DNA from: an uncultured Paracoccaceae bacterium
GTDB taxonomy: Bacteria > Pseudomonadota > Alphaproteobacteria > Rhodobacterales > Rhodobacteraceae
Direction: 5' to 3'
DNA length: 64,000 bases
Assembly (NCBI GenBank): GCA_947503775.1
Contig: CANNFE010000001.1
Span: 124,001-188,000, forward strand
Shown: piece by piece, positions 51,378 through 59,818 of the stretch
How positions within the stretch are numbered: the stretch's first letter is position 1
Layout of the letters: each line of letters begins with the position of its first letter
Program-made: the position numbers and the translations under genes
Notes under the pieces: model-generated
The model's input: the letters and a program-made list of their open reading frames with translations, nothing else
Database searches by the model: none
Told to the model about the DNA's origin: nothing

Positions 51378-52097
51378 TCAGCGAAATTCTTGCAGGACGT
51401 CGCGCAGACGCCGGGTCGCCCGCTGATAGCGTTTGCGCGTCGCCGCCTCGGACAGCCCCAACTCGGTCGCGACCTCGGACTGGGAGAACCCGTCGACGGC
51501 CACACGGATTACCAGATCAGCATCCGCTCCGATGATCCTGACGAAATCGTCGCGAAGCAGTACGGAGCTGGCGTTGGCCGCCGCTTCTCCGTCAGACGGG
51601 ATTTCATCGGGATCGGCGTCGGTAAGCTGGCTCTGGTGCCTGTCCTCGCGTTGACGCGTTCTGATCAGGTCGCGCTCGATGTTCCGCAGAATGGTTGCCG
51701 CGATCCAGTTGACGCGCTGCAGATCCAGACCCCGAATGGCCTCGGAAGCTCGTGCAAGGATTTCGGATGCAACCTCGTCGCCGGTGCCGATCCTGCGCCA
51801 TATCGATCTGCGCCGAACGGCATCCAGCCCCGGCCAGAGCGCCAGCAGCATCAGTGTCAGGGCACAATCGGAGGACGCGTCGCCAGACTGTGCGGCCCCG
51901 ACCAGTGCAACCAGCAACTGGTTTTTCTGGTCCGGCGAACGGCCACCGACGCGCAGCGTATCCAGCAATGCGGCCGGATCAGCGAAATGCGCGAGCGGCT
52001 CACTGGTGCGCCGAAGCGCTTCGAAGTGCCTTTGAAAATTGAGAGTTGAAGAAGACAACATGAGGTGATCACGGATCTCGTGCCACGCGATGGACAT
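51378..52097 (-). CDS. Sigma-70-like RNA polymerase sigma factor
   Basis: 239 residues. Region 2-like: VNWIAATILRNIERDLIRTRQR. Region 4-like: DLVIRVAVDGFSQSEVATELGLSEAATRKRYQRATRRLRDV (landmark, residues ~193-234), a clear helix-turn-helix for the -35 box. It probably directs RNA polymerase to phage genes. The ATG at 52097 is directly preceded by a strong 29-nt hairpin, and there is no free Shine-Dalgarno, so its translation may be gated. Confidence 0.8.
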   Translation of the reverse strand: MSIAWHEIRDHLMLSSSTLNFQRHFEALRRTSEPLAHFADPAALLDTLRVGGRSPDQKNQLLVALVGAAQSGDASSDCALTLMLLALWPGLDAVRRRSIWRRIGTGDEVASEILARASEAIRGLDLQRVNWIAATILRNIERDLIRTRQREDRHQSQLTDADPDEIPSDGEAAANASSVLLRDDFVRIIGADADLVIRVAVDGFSQSEVATELGLSEAATRKRYQRATRRLRDVLQEFR

Positions 52098-52126
52098 TGG
52101 ACGCCTGCCTTGCGGCCAGGCGTCCA
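52098..52126 (-). promoter_or_regulatory. GCAA-tetraloop hairpin abutting the sigma-like start codon
   Basis: On the minus-strand mRNA, TGGACGCCT pairs with AGGCGTCCA (9 bp), then a single bulged G, then GCC/GGC closed by the GNRA tetraloop GCAA. The last paired base directly precedes the AUG at 52097, and the only purine-rich stretch (AAGG) lies in the loop/stem. It would block ribosomes unless opened. There is no T-run, so it is not a terminator. Confidence 0.82.
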
Positions 52127-52196
52127 GCGCCTTCTCGTGGCCAGGTCAGGACATCGTGCGTCTCTGCGATTTCAGGGAATTCGGTGGATGCGCGCC

Positions 52197-52442
52197 TCAG
52201 CGCGCGGGTGATTGCGCCTCGTTCAGCGTGCCGCAGCCGCGGCAGGTAGCCTGAACTGGGAAGCCCACGAGATATTCGTGGCCCCGCGCAAAGCGCAGGT
52301 GCATGCGGCCGTCCCGGCAGACGCCGAGCAGCTTGTCACAGCGCGTACAGCGCCATTCCGGGTTCAAAGGGTTGGGTTTTGATTTTGTGCCACCGGTCCA
52401 GCTCATCTGGGCTGGCTGGCGGGAAGTATGGGGAGTCGGCAT
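52197..52442 (-). CDS. Com-like zinc-finger protein
   Basis: 81 residues. Seen: WRCTRCDKLLGVCRDGRMHL and later ATCRGCGTLNEA, giving a CxxC...CxxC zinc ribbon with the C-x-x-C-x-K-L-L and C-G-T-L-N signatures of Com, the Mu protein that activates translation of mom by binding a hairpin. AGAGGAG precedes the ATG at 52442. It lies 99 nt upstream of the sigma-like gene, with the GCAA hairpin between. Phages with Com but no Mom are known. Function here is inferred. Confidence 0.75.
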   Translation of the reverse strand: MPTPHTSRQPAQMSWTGGTKSKPNPLNPEWRCTRCDKLLGVCRDGRMHLRFARGHEYLVGFPVQATCRGCGTLNEAQSPAR

Positions 52443-52488
52443 GGAAGTGCTCCTCTGACTGAGTGAGCCTTTCCAATAGACATCTGTT

Positions 52489-52523
52489 TTTTAGACCGTC
52501 GCCCGCAATATTTTAGACCGTCG
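52489..52523. repeat. Two direct repeats TTTTAGACCGTCG
   Basis: Identical 13-bp copies at 52489-52501 and 52511-52523, 22 bp apart, about two helical turns. CCGTC/GACGG overlaps the second. They lie between the Com-like gene and the stop of the 730-residue gene. They may be operators for the Com-like/sigma-like transcript. Confidence 0.55.
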
Positions 52524-52551
52524 TCAGACGGGCCCGCTGAGATCCGCCAGA

Positions 52552-54744
52552 TCAGACGACAAGTCGCCAATATCCACGGGTCGAACCCTTGGCGATGTAG
52601 ACGTCAAGAATGCTCTCCCACATCGGTTTCTTGAACGCCTGCTGTGGGCTCTTGACGCCAGTATCCTCGATGAGGTCAGCGGTTTTGACATCTGGACTGC
52701 CGGCAAGATGCGCCGTTACCAGCTTTTCGAAGATCCGGATCTGATTTGCACCAAGAATGGCAAGCGGTGCTTTTCCAGGAATGCACAATGAAGCGGATTG
52801 GGTGCCAGACTTGAGCACCGCGACTGAACTGCCCCCCGTGGCGATATTCCGCCCGGAGCTGAAGGTTTGCGCAAGCGCATCGCGCGACAGCACCAGATCT
52901 TCGCCCTCATCAGACAGATGCGTGAGCACTGGAATGACGACATTCGGCCCGAGGCAGGTGAGCGTATCGGTGCTGGATGTCAGGACGATCCCGATCCCGG
53001 ACGCATTCCGCGCCCGCAGAAGCTGATCCAGTTTGTTTATGATCTGAGGATCCCCCAAGCGCCGCGCGAAATAGACCGGGGTGCTGCCACCATCCATCCC
53101 AATGTCACCCATTAGGACGAGATCCTGATCAAGGACCTGGGCTCCTTTGTTTGTTAGCAACGGGCGGATGAGTTTCAGGACAGTTTCCTGAAGCCATTCC
53201 CGATTGAGTTGATAACGTTCCAGATCGGCCGCAGGATGTTCGCCCGCATCTTCTCCGAATGGACCTGTCGCCGAGACCATTCCTGGCGTCGATGAGGGCT
53301 TGATCTCGACCTCACCGTTGATGTCGTCCTCATCAATCAGCACGACATCCTGCCGGTCACGCCGCTCGAGCAGCCCACCCTCAATCAGACGATCAGGATC
53401 AAGCCCGATCTCACGCAGATATCCAACCGTGACCTCGTCTTCCTCGAGATCGTAGAGGTCCACCAGTTGCGCGAACATGGCACGCAAATCGCCGTTGTCG
53501 ATCTGACGGAATGCGCTCAGGATCCCCCATTCGTGCAGCAACGCAAATCCAAGGCTGCGTTCGTCGGGGTCCTTGTTGCTCTGCAGATTGCAGCTCTTGG
53601 CACCTGACACGGTGATATTCAGGGAGCGTTCCTTGGCGTCGCCTGCACGGTTGTATTTCACTGCAATGCCAATGCGGCTGAAACTGGCAGCCCGCCGGAA
53701 GATGTTGCCCCGGCCGAGATACCTCGTCGCGACGTCCTGGATGTCATCATCGATAGCGACCTTGAGAGCCAGTTTCCGGCTCCAATGGCCCAGACGGATT
53801 TCCACTTCCAGCACGCGCGCCACCTGGATCTCCACCCCTTCGATCTTCGGGATCGGAAGTGCAAGAGATGTGCGGAAACGGCTGAGATTGTAGCGCTTCC
53901 AGGTAAGCGGTTTTTGAGAGATGTCGTGTTCCAGCGAAACCTCGGCGAAGGCATCGCCCACCTTCTGCCGAACGACCGGACTGTCGGCGCAAATTTCGAT
54001 CTGCCTCTTTGACGGGGTGTAGATCAAGGTCGCTTCGTTTGGCGGTCTAAAATAGATCGTTCCTCGCCGCCCGTCGTCGCGATGGTCGTGAACGCTCGAC
54101 AATGGGCCGCCGTGACGGACAATCAGCATAATCGATGTCGGATGCGCTTCCGTAGAAGGCAGGTCGAGCGCCTTCACCGTACAGGTTGTCTTGAGTTCGA
54201 GGACCTCCGTGATCTTCGACGCCAGCACGGTTTCATCGATTGCGTTTGCGTCAAGGTTGATCGCCTTTTCCAATTCGACCTCGAACGCATCGTACATTTT
54301 ACCGTGGTCGCGGAATTGGCGTGCGAAATGAAAACTCTCCGCATCCTCGAAAGTCTGGCGTGTATTGAGAAACGCCCAGATGCTCCTACAGAGCGGATCG
54401 GGCTGGGCCTCAATTTCCTGAGCCTGCTCTTCCGTGAACTGCTTGTCGACAATCGTAGTAAGGGATGAAATGCCCTTACTGTCTGCAAGTGCACGGATCC
54501 TGCGACAGCGCTGCTCGGCTGGTCGCAATTCGTCCAGATCGAAATCTGACAAAATTCCAATGATTTCCTGCCGAAATTCGCTGACCGACTCTTCGTCAGA
54601 AGGATTTGGAGTATCCTCGGGAAAATTAAACTCTGGCTCGTTCTCGCCTTCCCGAATAGCAAGCACCGCGCGTGCAAGGTCGATCCTCGCGTCCTCGATC
54701 AACGCAAGGATATTCGGACCAATCGGACTTGCTTTACGCGCCAT
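52552..54744 (-). CDS. Large protein of unknown function (possible defence or phage accessory)
   Basis: 730 residues, no family recognised. The N-terminal ~170 residues are acidic and helical (EPEFNFPEDTPNPSDEESVSEF). The middle is beta-rich (SIMLIVRHGGPLSSVHDHRDDG, FAEVSLEHDISQKPLTWKRY). A hydrophobic strand-rich part follows (GIVLTSSTDTLTCLGP), and the C-terminus has a winged-helix look (ILGANQIRIFEKLVTAHLAG, TRGYWRLVV). GAGGTGAG precedes the ATG. It is a single-gene unit near the integrase, the place where phages often carry accessory genes. Confidence 0.75.
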   Translation of the reverse strand: MARKASPIGPNILALIEDARIDLARAVLAIREGENEPEFNFPEDTPNPSDEESVSEFRQEIIGILSDFDLDELRPAEQRCRRIRALADSKGISSLTTIVDKQFTEEQAQEIEAQPDPLCRSIWAFLNTRQTFEDAESFHFARQFRDHGKMYDAFEVELEKAINLDANAIDETVLASKITEVLELKTTCTVKALDLPSTEAHPTSIMLIVRHGGPLSSVHDHRDDGRRGTIYFRPPNEATLIYTPSKRQIEICADSPVVRQKVGDAFAEVSLEHDISQKPLTWKRYNLSRFRTSLALPIPKIEGVEIQVARVLEVEIRLGHWSRKLALKVAIDDDIQDVATRYLGRGNIFRRAASFSRIGIAVKYNRAGDAKERSLNITVSGAKSCNLQSNKDPDERSLGFALLHEWGILSAFRQIDNGDLRAMFAQLVDLYDLEEDEVTVGYLREIGLDPDRLIEGGLLERRDRQDVVLIDEDDINGEVEIKPSSTPGMVSATGPFGEDAGEHPAADLERYQLNREWLQETVLKLIRPLLTNKGAQVLDQDLVLMGDIGMDGGSTPVYFARRLGDPQIINKLDQLLRARNASGIGIVLTSSTDTLTCLGPNVVIPVLTHLSDEGEDLVLSRDALAQTFSSGRNIATGGSSVAVLKSGTQSASLCIPGKAPLAILGANQIRIFEKLVTAHLAGSPDVKTADLIEDTGVKSPQQAFKKPMWESILDVYIAKGSTRGYWRLVV

Positions 54745-54940
54745 GAACTCACCTCAATGCATGTTGTCTCTCAACTTGATTCAACCTCCGATAATCGTTG
54801 ACGAAAGTCAGGTCCACAAGAGCAGATGTTCGCTACCTGTTCGCTTTCTCATCAGCGCTTGGCGAGAGCGCATGTCCCGCCCAGGCCTTCTCGGTGGCTT
54901 TTGATTGGTAACGACACCATCAATCACGGCTACCCGAAAC

Positions 54941-55144
54941 ATGAAGCGACCAAACCCATTCCCGTCCGACCAGATGACGCCCGCAGAACGCCGCGCCGAG
55001 TTGTGCGGGCTGCTGGCCCTTGGGCTGGTCCGGTTGCGGATGCGTAATCAGGCGGAAGTATCTGACGAAGTTGGAGAAAGTAGCCTACACTATCCGGCCG
55101 ACGAATGGCGTCATGCAACTCCAATTCAATGGAGAAATGTATGA
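54941..55144 (+). CDS. Small protein upstream of DUF2924
   Basis: 67 residues: NPFPSDQMTPAERRAELCGLLALGLVRLRMRNQ (landmark). Its stop overlaps the DUF2924 start (ATGA), which supports both. The three genes 54941-56900 form a coupled set common before serine recombinases in alphaproteobacterial islands. No function known. The gap 54745-54940 should carry divergent promoters. Confidence 0.65.
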   Translation: MKRPNPFPSDQMTPAERRAELCGLLALGLVRLRMRNQAEVSDEVGESSLHYPADEWRHATPIQWRNV

Positions 55145-55593
55145 CGACCCACGATCCGATCCCCGCGCGCCTGGCCGCGCTCAAGACCACATCGACGCCG
55201 GACCTGAAGGCTCAGTGGCGCGATCTGTTCGACAGCGAGCCGCCGCCGTTCAACCGCCGCTACCTCGAGAGCCGACTGGCGTACCGAATCCAGGAGCTGG
55301 CCTATGGCGGCCTGAAGCGGGAAACGGTGAAGCGGCTGGAAGCCCTTGGCGAGCAGCTCGATGGGGGTGACCGCAAGAAGAGCCGCATCCGCGCTGACTT
55401 GACGCCCATTGTCGGTACGCGGCTGATCCGTGAATGGAAGGGCGTTGAGCATGTTGTCACCGTCACCGCCGACGGTTTTGACTGGCAGGGCCGCCCCTAC
55501 AAATCGCTCTCCGCGATTGCTCGCGCCATCACTGGCACCCGCTGGAACGGCTGGGTCTTCTTTGGCCTGAAAAACCACCGGAGGGGCGCATGA
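55141..55593 (+). CDS. DUF2924 protein
   Basis: 150 residues of DUF2924: LAALKTTSTPDLKAQWRDLFDSEPPPFNRRYLESRLAYRIQELAYGGL (landmark, residues 9-56), LIREWKGVEHVVTVTADGFDWQGRPYKSLSAIARAITGTRWNG (landmark) and FFGL. It resembles a DNA-binding beta-hairpin partner, almost always next to a large serine recombinase, probably a recombination directionality or loading factor. It overlaps the recombinase by 4 nt. Confidence 0.85.
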   Translation: MTTHDPIPARLAALKTTSTPDLKAQWRDLFDSEPPPFNRRYLESRLAYRIQELAYGGLKRETVKRLEALGEQLDGGDRKKSRIRADLTPIVGTRLIREWKGVEHVVTVTADGFDWQGRPYKSLSAIARAITGTRWNGWVFFGLKNHRRGA

Positions 55594-56900
55594 CCAAGCC
55601 GATTATCCGGAAACTGCGCTGCGCGATCTACACGCGCAAATCCTCCGAGGAAGGGCTCGAGCAGGAATTCAACAGCCTACATGCGCAACGGGAGGCCTGC
55701 GAGGCCTATATCGCAAGCCAGCGCTCCGAGGGCTGGGTGCTCGTCCGCGATCAGTATGACGATGGTGGCATTTCTGGCGGCACGCTAGACCGCCCGGGCT
55801 TGCAGCAATTGATGGCGGATATTGAGGACGGCCTCGTCGACGTGGTGGTCGTTTACAAAATCGACCGCCTTAGCCGCTCGCTGGCCGACTTTGCCAAGCT
55901 GGTCGAGGTGTTCGACCGCAATGACGTGACCTTTGTTTCGGTCACGCAGTCGTTCAATACCACCACATCAATGGGGCGGCTGACGCTGAACATCCTGCTC
56001 TCCTTCGCCCAGTTCGAGCGCGAGGTCACGGCCGATCGCATTCGCGACAAGGTCGCGGCGAGCCGCAAAAAGGGCATGTGGATGGGCGGGGTTCCGCCCT
56101 ACGGTTATCGGGTTGAAAGTCGCAAACTGATCATCGACGAGGAGCGCGCAGCCCATGTCCGTTGGGCATTCGAGCGGTTTATCAAAATCGGATCTGGCAC
56201 CGAACTGGCCCGCGAAACCGCTGCCAAGGGCATACTGACCCCCAAGGGCAACCCGATGGACAAGAAGTTTATCTACCGCATGCTCAACAACCGCGCCTAT
56301 ATCGGCGAGGCGGTCCACAAGGGCGAAAGCTACCCCGGCGAGCACGACGCCATCATCGATCGCGAGACGTGGGACCGCGTCCATGCCATCCTGCAGGAGA
56401 GCCCACGCAAACGCGCGGCCCGGACCAGAGCCAAAACACCAGCCATGCTCAAAGGCTTGCTCTATGGACCGGACGGCGCGGCGTTTTCGCCAACGCACAC
56501 GCGCAAAGGAGGCAAGCTTTACCGGTACTATGTCAGTCAGACGGTACTGAAACACGGTGCCGGTACGTGTCCGATCGGCCGCGTGCCAGCGGGCGAGATA
56601 GAAGCCGCCGTCGTCGACCAACTGCGCGTCGTATTCTGCCAACCCGAGATCACAGCAGGGACATGGAAGGCGGCGCGCGCCAACGCCGACGACATCACCG
56701 AGGCCGACGCTCGGACGGCTCTGCGGCAACTCGACCCGCTGTGGGATGAACTCTTCCCCGCCGAGCAAGCACGTATCGTGGCGCTGCTGATCGAGCGCGT
56801 AGATATCGGCACGGACGGGCTCAATGTCCAGCTGCGCGTTGACGGCCTAAGTTGCCTTGCGCGCGAGATGCTCGCAGGCGGTATCGGAGAAGCTGCGTGA
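55590..56900 (+). CDS. Serine recombinase (integrase)
   Basis: 436 residues. Seen: the N-terminal catalytic domain CAIYTRKSSE with nucleophile Ser18, DQYDDGGISGGTLDRPGL, VVVYKIDRLSRSLADF (Arg/Asp), and LLSFAQFERE, then a recombinase domain YGYRVESRKLIIDEE and LNNRAYIGE. The usual zinc-ribbon Cys pairs are missing: LLYGPDGAAFSPTHTRKGGK replaces CGxC. It is shorter than large serine integrases but otherwise intact. It probably integrates the phage or island. Confidence 0.88.
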   Translation: MTKPIIRKLRCAIYTRKSSEEGLEQEFNSLHAQREACEAYIASQRSEGWVLVRDQYDDGGISGGTLDRPGLQQLMADIEDGLVDVVVVYKIDRLSRSLADFAKLVEVFDRNDVTFVSVTQSFNTTTSMGRLTLNILLSFAQFEREVTADRIRDKVAASRKKGMWMGGVPPYGYRVESRKLIIDEERAAHVRWAFERFIKIGSGTELARETAAKGILTPKGNPMDKKFIYRMLNNRAYIGEAVHKGESYPGEHDAIIDRETWDRVHAILQESPRKRAARTRAKTPAMLKGLLYGPDGAAFSPTHTRKGGKLYRYYVSQTVLKHGAGTCPIGRVPAGEIEAAVVDQLRVVFCQPEITAGTWKAARANADDITEADARTALRQLDPLWDELFPAEQARIVALLIERVDIGTDGLNVQLRVDGLSCLAREMLAGGIGEAA

Positions 56901-57298
56901 CACGCAGCACGCCGATCCCCAAGACCGTGACGCTCCACGTCCCGTTCCGCGTCGTGAAGCGCGGTGGGCGAAAGGAGATGCAGCTGCCAGAGGGCGTCAA
57001 GCAACCGCGCTGTACGGACAACACGCTGGTGAAAGCGCTGGCTCGCGCATTCAGATGGAAGCGCATGCTCGAATCCGGTGAATTCATGACAATGGCGGAA
57101 CTGGCGGAACGCGAGGGGATCGCACCCTCCTACATGACCCGCATCCTGCGGCTCACGCTGCTCGCTCCCGATATCGTCGAGACAATTCTCGACGGGGCAC
57201 AGGGGTCAGAGATGACGCTGGCGCAGGTGCTAGATCCGTTCCCGGTGCAGTGGGAAATGCAATTCGTGATGTATTGTGGGGGTCGAACAGCCAAGTAG
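56897..57298 (+). CDS. Recombinase-associated helix-turn-helix-like protein
   Basis: 133 residues from a GTG that overlaps the recombinase stop (GTGA). Seen: LVKALARAFRWKRMLESGEFMTMAELAEREGIAPSYMTRILRLTLLAPDIVETI (landmark, residues ~43-98), a ParB/KorB-like helix-turn-helix. Conserved companion of this recombinase type. A DNA-binding accessory role is inferred. Confidence 0.7.
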   Translation: MTRSTPIPKTVTLHVPFRVVKRGGRKEMQLPEGVKQPRCTDNTLVKALARAFRWKRMLESGEFMTMAELAEREGIAPSYMTRILRLTLLAPDIVETILDGAQGSEMTLAQVLDPFPVQWEMQFVMYCGGRTAK

Positions 57299-57382
57299 TT
57301 GTCCGACGACAGAATTGGCCAGCTTTGGACTGGTTTGCCCTCGTCTGCCCTGCTAGGCTCGTCGAAAATCGGAGCGGCTTAA

Positions 57383-57580
57383 ATGTCAGGAATTCCTCAG
57401 GCGGCGATGACCGTACGTGACGTGGCAGGCTACCTGAACGTCGATGAGAAGACCGTATACAGGCTCGCCAAACGCGGGGATTTGCCAGGCTTTAAGGTTG
57501 CCGGCGCATGGCGCTTCAAGCGGTCGGACCTCGACAGCTGGATAGACCAGCAGAAAAAGGCGGCACAATACAAAAAGTGA
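57383..57580 (+). CDS. HTH_17 excisionase-like DNA-binding protein
   Basis: 65 residues: MTVRDVAGYLNVDEKTVYRLAKRGDLPGFKVAGAWRFKRSDLDSWI (landmark, residues 9-54), the MerR/excisionase-like winged helix. It is 10 nt before HsdM. Such small HTH genes often head Type I restriction operons and may control them. An excisionase role for the neighbouring recombinase is the alternative. Confidence 0.8.
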   Translation: MSGIPQAAMTVRDVAGYLNVDEKTVYRLAKRGDLPGFKVAGAWRFKRSDLDSWIDQQKKAAQYKK

Positions 57581-57590
57581 GGGGCGATAC

Positions 57591-59723
57591 GTGAGCGAAT
57601 TGAATATCAGCAACTTTATTTGGAACATCGCCGATGATGTGCTTCGCGACATTTACGTGCGCGGGAAATATCGCGACGTAATTTTGCCGATGACCGTGAT
57701 CCGTCGTCTCGATGCTGTTTTGGAGCCAACGAAAGAAGCTGTGCTGACAATGAAGGCGCAGCTCGACAAAGCCGGAGTTGCAAACCAGGACGCAGCACTG
57801 CGTCAGGCATCAGGCGAAGCATTTTATAATACCTCGCAATTCTGCCTAAGGGATCTATCTTCAAAAGCGAGACGACAGCAGTTGAAGGCCGATTTTGAGG
57901 CTTTTCTGGATGGCTTTTCGCCAAATGTTCAAGAGGTTTTGGACAAGTTCAAATTTCGCAACCAGATTCCGACCCTCGTCGAGGCCGACGTCCTTGGCTT
58001 TCTGATCGAGAAATTTCTTGATCCCTCCATTAATCTCAGCCCAAAACCGGTACTGCACCAAGATGGAAGAATACGGCTTCCTGGCCTGGATAACCATTCA
58101 ATGGGCACGATCTTCGAAGAGTTAATTCGGAGGTTCAACGAGGATAACAACGAGGAAGCTGGTGAGCATTTCACCCCGCGGGATGTGGTAGAGCTCATGG
58201 CATACCTTATCTTTATGCCGATCGCCGACGACATTCAGTCAGGGACCTACCTAGTTTACGACGGCGCGTGTGGCACGGGCGGCATGTTGACCGTTGCGGA
58301 AGAGACCCTGGTCAGGCTGGCAAGCGACCACGGCAAGGAGGTGTCGGTCCACCTTTACGGTCAGGAATCGCAACCAGAGACCTTCGCAATCAGCAAGGCC
58401 GACCTGATCCTTAAAGGCGAAGGCGTCGAGGCCGAGAATATGAATTTCGGTTCCACGCTTTCCTCCGATGCTTTCCCGTCTCGTGAATTCGACTTCATGC
58501 TCTCCAACCCGCCTTACGGCAAGTCATGGAAGACCGATCTTGAGCGAATGGGAGGCAAGAAGGAGATCCAAGACCCGCGCTTTGTGATCGAGCACGGCGG
58601 CGATCCTGAATACAGCCTGATTACTAGATCCAGCGACGGCCAGATGGTGTTCCTCGCCAATATGCTTAGCAAAATGAAGTCAACATCGCCGCTGGGGAGC
58701 CGCATCGCGGAGGTCCACAATGGCTCCTCACTTTTCACTGGAGATGCGGGTTCTGGTGAGAGTAACGTCCGCCGCTGGATAATTGAGAACGACTGGCTTG
58801 AAGCCATTATCGCCCTGCCACTGAACATCTTCTACAATACGGGAATTGCTACTTACATTTGGGTGCTAAGCAATCGCAAGCCTGCGAGCCGAAGGGGAAA
58901 AGTTCAGTTAATCGACGCGACCTCATGGTTCAAGCCGCTCCGAAAGAACCTTGGCAAGAAGAACTGCAAGTTTGCGCCTGAGGACATCAAGCGCATCTGC
59001 GACGCATTTCTCCAGCTCAAGGAGGACGAAACATCGAAGATCTTCCCAAACGACGCATTCGGCTATTGGAAGATCACGGTCGAGCGCCCTTTGCGCCTGA
59101 AGGCGGACCTGACGGATGTCTGTATGCGGAGCTTCCGGGCAGCGTGCGCTGACGCAGGGGAGCCTGATCTGATGAGCGCTGTCGAAGCGGTGTCGGACGC
59201 TCGTGGCCGCGGCCCCCATATGGACTTCAACATGTTTACGACCGAGGTCGAGGAAGCCGCCGTCGCGCTCGGCCTTCGCATGACGGCAAAGCGCAAGAAG
59301 TTACTCATTTCGGCACTCGGACAGAAAGACCCTTCGGCTGAACCGGTGGTTCGCAAGACTTCGAAGCGCAAAGTCGGGGCGGATGCGACGCACGGTGCAT
59401 TGTATAGCCTCTACCATGCGACCATCGACGGTAAAGGCGCTGTCATTGAGTACGAGCCGGACACGGAGCTGCGCGACACCGAACAGGTGCCGTTTCTCGA
59501 AGATGGGGGCATCGAGGCCTTTTTTCGCCGCGAGGTTCTGCCTCACGCCCCCGACGCCTGGATCGACCCGTCGAAGACCGTCATCGGCTATGAAATATCG
59601 TTCACGCGGCATTTCTATAAACCGCAGCCTCTTCGAACGCTCAAGGAGATAGAGGCCGACATCAGGGCGCTCGAACAGGAAACCGAAGGGCTGCTCGAAG
59701 AAGTTCTTACGGGAGGCCTATGA
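57591..59723 (+). CDS. hsdM: Type I restriction-modification methyltransferase subunit HsdM
   Basis: 710 residues. Seen: N-terminal helical domain NISNFIWNIADDVLRDIYVRGKYRDVILPMTVIRRLD (landmark), GEHFTPRDVVELM, SAM motif I DGACGTGGML (~224), and SNPPYGKSW (~305), the N6-adenine signature. It methylates adenine in the site chosen by HsdS. The GTG start at 57591 is 10 nt after the HTH gene. A C-terminal extension of ~200 residues ends in acidic helices. It is longer than the ~500-residue classic HsdM. Confidence 0.92.
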   Translation: MSELNISNFIWNIADDVLRDIYVRGKYRDVILPMTVIRRLDAVLEPTKEAVLTMKAQLDKAGVANQDAALRQASGEAFYNTSQFCLRDLSSKARRQQLKADFEAFLDGFSPNVQEVLDKFKFRNQIPTLVEADVLGFLIEKFLDPSINLSPKPVLHQDGRIRLPGLDNHSMGTIFEELIRRFNEDNNEEAGEHFTPRDVVELMAYLIFMPIADDIQSGTYLVYDGACGTGGMLTVAEETLVRLASDHGKEVSVHLYGQESQPETFAISKADLILKGEGVEAENMNFGSTLSSDAFPSREFDFMLSNPPYGKSWKTDLERMGGKKEIQDPRFVIEHGGDPEYSLITRSSDGQMVFLANMLSKMKSTSPLGSRIAEVHNGSSLFTGDAGSGESNVRRWIIENDWLEAIIALPLNIFYNTGIATYIWVLSNRKPASRRGKVQLIDATSWFKPLRKNLGKKNCKFAPEDIKRICDAFLQLKEDETSKIFPNDAFGYWKITVERPLRLKADLTDVCMRSFRAACADAGEPDLMSAVEAVSDARGRGPHMDFNMFTTEVEEAAVALGLRMTAKRKKLLISALGQKDPSAEPVVRKTSKRKVGADATHGALYSLYHATIDGKGAVIEYEPDTELRDTEQVPFLEDGGIEAFFRREVLPHAPDAWIDPSKTVIGYEISFTRHFYKPQPLRTLKEIEADIRALEQETEGLLEEVLTGGL

Positions 59724-59818
59724 GTATGCATAAAGCAGGTAGTACAAATAGCTTCTACAGGTGCCTCGGTGGCGGAGCTTTGAAGCTGCATCAGAGCGGG
59801 GAGGTCACCTGTGGCTGA
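59720..59818 (+). CDS. Coupled 32-residue ORF between hsdM and the PRTase gene
   Basis: MSMHKAGSTNSFYRCLGGGA, then 12 more residues. GGGAGG lies just before the ATG, which overlaps the HsdM stop (ATGA). The stop overlaps the start of the next gene. It may be a peptide or simply a translation bridge. No family recognised. Confidence 0.4.
   Translation: MSMHKAGSTNSFYRCLGGGALKLHQSGEVTCG

Noticed and set aside
16173-57382. Attachment-site direct repeat bounding the prophage
   Set aside because: Only TAGGCT is shared between the two flanks by eye, too short to support. Serine integrase cores can be 2 bp, so an empty-site comparison is needed.
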